From Candidatus Brocadia sinica JPN1 (lineage in GTDB: Bacteria; Planctomycetota; Brocadiia; Brocadiales; Brocadiaceae), in the NCBI RefSeq assembly GCF_000949635.1, contig NZ_BAFN01000001.1:682001-746000 (forward strand): DNA of 64,000 nucleotides, given 5' to 3'. Shown in pieces: positions 61,083 to 64,000 of the stretch. The first letter of the stretch is position 1. Every line of letters starts with the position of its first letter. The notes under the pieces were generated by a model. That model saw only the letters and a list, made by a program, of their open reading frames with translations. It was not told the DNA's origin and made no database searches. Made by a program: the position numbers and the translations under genes.

Positions 61083-64000
61083 TTAAGACCTTCGGTGCTA
61101 AAGGTATTTTACCAGTTATGGAGTCAAAATTTAATAGATCACTTTCAAAAAAGGCATTGATCGGAATTGTCTTCATTCTCCTTCCTGTCGTGATTACATT
61201 CTTTTTGAGCTTCCATAAAAACAGATGGCATATAAAAGAACTTATCTTTAACGATATAACAGCCATTGCAGAGGCTTACGAGGGCCATGTCTATCAATTC
61301 CTGGAGATATCGAAGCGACGTGTCCAGGATTTTGCCAGTGATGGCTTTATAAGACATCAGCTTTTAAAAATAAATCGTAGCCGTGACAAAAGAATTGCAA
61401 CTATGTCCCTGAATAAATACCTCGCCAAGGACAAAATCATTCTTGACAAGAGCATAAAGACTATCCATGTCCTTTCTCCGGAAGGACGGGTTGTCGCTTC
61501 TACAAACATCCCTGAAATTGGAATGGATTTATCCAACGAAGCATTTTTTATAAAAGGGAGTGACGTCATTAAGGTTGTAGAATGCTACTTTGGGTATACG
61601 AAACAGCCTGGAATTGCAATTTCAGCTCCTATTTTTAGTAAAGTGATGAGAAGACCCATCGGTGTGATTGTTAACTATATTCAACTCTCAGAGATCAATA
61701 AAGTACTGGCCGGAGAATCTATCAGGGAACTGGGGGCAATCTCCTGGAACAGAGGGAGAGCAAAAAGCATGGAGGTCTATCTGGTCAATCAAGAGAAACG
61801 TATGATTACCGAGTCCAGATTCGTGAAAAATGCTGTTTTGAAGCAGGTAGTCAACACATTGCCGGTTGAGTTAAGCTTAACATCACAGAAAGAAATGGTT
61901 GGACTTTATAAGGATTACCGGGATAGAGAGGTTGCTGGCGCATCAATGTATATTCCGTCATTAAAATGGGTACTCCTGGTTGAGGTTGACAAAAACGATG
62001 TGATGGCTCCTCTAAAATATATGCTCGTAAACGCGATGATAACTGTTTATATAGTAATTGCACTAATCTTCACATTGTTCGTTATTTTTGTAAAAAGGGT
62101 GGTGCAACCTCTTCGCATTATATCTGATGCTGCTAAGGATATTGCCAGTGGAAATTATGATGTTGTCATCCCAGTTCAAACGCGTGACGAAATCGGGATG
62201 CTTTGTAACTCCTTTAATAATATGTCCCATGATATTAAAACCAGAACATTATTGCTTACAAGGAGTGATGCCCGCCTTGCCGAGGCTCAGCGAATTGCTC
62301 ATATTGGAAGCTGGGAGTGGGATATTGTAAAAAATGAATTGTGCTGGTCCGATGAGATCTATCGTATCTTTGGACTTTCACCCCGGGAATTTAATGCAAC
62401 CTATGAAGCGTTTTTAGATTGCGTTCATCCTGACGATAGGGACTTTGTAAAAAAATCCATTAATGAAGCTTTGTACAAGAATACGTATTACGATATTGAT
62501 CATCGGATACTTCTTAAGGATGGAACAGTCCGAATTGTTTATGCAAAAGGAGAGATTTTCATTGATGATACAGGAAGGGCTATTCGAATGGTGGGAACGG
62601 TTCAGGATATTACCGAGCGCAAACGGATGGAGGATCAGATGAGAAAATTATCTTACGCCATTGAACAAAGTACAATCGCAATTGTTATTACCGATACAAA
62701 CGGCAACATTCAATATGTAAATCCAAAATTCACACAATTAACAGGTTATACCTCAGAAGAGGTAATGGGGAAAAACCCGTGTATCTTAAAATCAGGGAAA
62801 ACACCACCCGAGGTATACACGCGGTTATGGAACACGATTACCGCTGGTGGTGAATGGCAGGGAGAATTTTGCAATAAGAAGAAAAACGGTGAATTTTATT
62901 GGGAGCAGGAACGTGTTTCTTCGATAAAAAACCAGGAAGAGGTTATTACCAATTTTATTGCATTTAAGGAGGACATTACCTTGGTCAAGCAGGCAGAAGA
63001 GGAGCAGACAAAATTGAGAGAACGGCTTGAACGTGCTTCCAGATTAGAATCCATTGGCAAGCTTGCCGGGGGTATTGCCCATGATTTTAACAATATCCTC
63101 ACCGTAATAATAGGATATGGAAACTTATTAAACAAGGAAACAAAAAAGGGCAACCCATCAATGGAATACGTTAAAAAGATACTTACCTCAGCAGAGAGGG
63201 CAGCCCAACTAACCCAGGGTCTTCTTGCTTTTAGTAGAAAACAGATAATCAACCAAAGGCCAGTAAACGTAAACGAGTTCGTAAAAAAGTCTGAGAGCCT
63301 TTTGTCGCGGCTTATTGGCGAAGATATAGAACTCAAGACGATACTGATGAACAGAGACGGTATTGTGATGGCAGATAGCGGTCAGATGGAGCAGGTATTG
63401 ATGAATCTCACCACAAATGCAAGGGATGCCATGCCTGAGGGAGGAGATATCATCATACGTACAGAAATAGTGGAATTGGGCAATGAATATATAAAGGCAC
63501 ATGGTTATGGTCTGATAGGGAAGTACGTTCTTTTGTCTTTTTCAGATACGGGTGTAGGTATGGATGAAGAAACGAAAAAAAGGATATTCGAGCCGTTCTT
63601 CACGACCAAGAAGGTAGGAAAGGGTACCGGGCTTGGCCTTGCGATTGTATATGGGATAGTGAAACAACACAACGGATACATAAATGTCTATAGTGAAACT
63701 GACAAAGGCACAACATTGAAGATATATTTACCACTGGTTGAGTCAATGGCTGACAAGTTAAAACCAGACACGAGTGCACCCGTTACCCTTGACGGCACAG
63801 AGACAATACTGTTGGCAGAGGATGAAGAGGAGGTAAGAACTCTTGGGAAAAAAGTGCTTGAAAGATTTGGTTACAAAGCCATAGAAGCAGCAGATGGAGA
63901 AGAGGCGATACAGAAGTTTATGGAAAATAAAGACGATATCAATCTTCTTGTCTTTGATGTGCTCATGCCGAAAAAAAGCGGCAAAGAGGCATATGATGCA
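61052..64000 (+). CDS. Hybrid sensor histidine kinase, cut by the window end
   Basis: About 983 residues are visible, no stop before base 64000. ATG 61052 has AGGAAATGCTGCA upstream; ATG 61118 is an alternative. Membrane helix ([19 protein letters not shown]), ~270-residue dCache region ending [14 protein letters not shown], second helix ([19 protein letters not shown]), HAMP ([20 protein letters not shown]), PAS ([20 protein letters not shown]), PAS ([20 protein letters not shown]), HisKA (His in [12 protein letters not shown]), HATPase ([13 protein letters not shown]) and the start of a receiver ([26 protein letters not shown]). Input half resembles the kinase at the left edge, output half the kinase at 52558. 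Confidence 0.92.
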   Translation, partial: MQRIQRLQRIVKTFGAKGILPVMESKFNRSLSKKALIGIVFILLPVVITFFLSFHKNRWHIKELIFNDITAIAEAYEGHVYQFLEISKRRVQDFASDGFIRHQLLKINRSRDKRIATMSLNKYLAKDKIILDKSIKTIHVLSPEGRVVASTNIPEIGMDLSNEAFFIKGSDVIKVVECYFGYTKQPGIAISAPIFSKVMRRPIGVIVNYIQLSEINKVLAGESIRELGAISWNRGRAKSMEVYLVNQEKRMITESRFVKNAVLKQVVNTLPVELSLTSQKEMVGLYKDYRDREVAGASMYIPSLKWVLLVEVDKNDVMAPLKYMLVNAMITVYIVIALIFTLFVIFVKRVVQPLRIISDAAKDIASGNYDVVIPVQTRDEIGMLCNSFNNMSHDIKTRTLLLTRSDARLAEAQRIAHIGSWEWDIVKNELCWSDEIYRIFGLSPREFNATYEAFLDCVHPDDRDFVKKSINEALYKNTYYDIDHRILLKDGTVRIVYAKGEIFIDDTGRAIRMVGTVQDITERKRMEDQMRKLSYAIEQSTIAIVITDTNGNIQYVNPKFTQLTGYTSEEVMGKNPCILKSGKTPPEVYTRLWNTITAGGEWQGEFCNKKKNGEFYWEQERVSSIKNQEEVITNFIAFKEDITLVKQAEEEQTKLRERLERASRLESIGKLAGGIAHDFNNILTVIIGYGNLLNKETKKGNPSMEYVKKILTSAERAAQLTQGLLAFSRKQIINQRPVNVNEFVKKSESLLSRLIGEDIELKTILMNRDGIVMADSGQMEQVLMNLTTNARDAMPEGGDIIIRTEIVELGNEYIKAHGYGLIGKYVLLSFSDTGVGMDEETKKRIFEPFFTTKKVGKGTGLGLAIVYGIVKQHNGYINVYSETDKGTTLKIYLPLVESMADKLKPDTSAPVTLDGTETILLAEDEEEVRTLGKKVLERFGYKAIEAADGEEAIQKFMENKDDINLLVFDVLMPKKSGKEAYDA

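Overview
This is a bacterial chromosome segment of roughly low-40s percent G+C (estimated by eye). It has tight gene packing broken by repeat-rich intergenic stretches. Many TPR proteins, several multi-domain sensor kinases and a Tex/RluD/LeuS/RnpA-YidD housekeeping set suggest a planctomycete of the anammox (Brocadiales) type. That assignment is inference from remembered protein similarity: no hydrazine or 16S genes lie in the window, so another deep Gram-negative lineage cannot be excluded.

Left half (1-31.3 kb), mostly core or lineage genes: a truncated sensor kinase; secreted repeat proteins (PQQ-type beta-propeller, TPR, and a protein of eight ~50-residue repeats); a transglutaminase-like protein; a TonB-dependent receptor; Tex; a CRP-type regulator with nearby palindromic operators; TatA; RluD; a PHP phosphoesterase; tRNA-Arg(CCU); TPR lipoproteins; rnpA/yidD; an RmlD-like reductase; an exported hydrolase next to a hydrolase-metacaspase fusion; MgtC; a DnaQ-like/GIY-YIG protein; a polyferredoxin; and leuS.

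Right half (31.5-59 kb): tRNA-Ala(GGC) with an abutting tyrosine recombinase and a decayed glycoside-hydrolase fragment, then a long gas vesicle locus. It holds two nearly identical gvpA genes, two further GvpA/J-type proteins, gvpN, three GvpF/L proteins, gvpG, gvpK and an Hsp20 protein (GvpH-like). Interleaved are a CDC48-type AAA+ ATPase, a double-domain ArsA/Get3-like ATPase broken by a frameshift in an A9 run, CsrA, a coiled-coil protein and a zinc-ribbon protein. Regulators bracket and interrupt the locus: a lone receiver, an uncharacterised 202-residue protein, two paralogous sigma54 activators, a PAS histidine kinase with its receiver, and a 1323-residue hybrid kinase. A FliA-type sigma factor follows at 60 kb, and gvpA1 has a sigma28-like promoter match, so buoyancy control through this sigma factor is a testable idea. 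The window ends inside a second hybrid kinase.

Repeats: at least six families of short palindromic or MITE-like repeats lie between genes, mainly in the right half. Related GC-rich palindromic DNA appears inserted in frame within several genes (the GIY-YIG gene, two gvpF/L genes, the arsA-like gene and a gvpJ-like gene).
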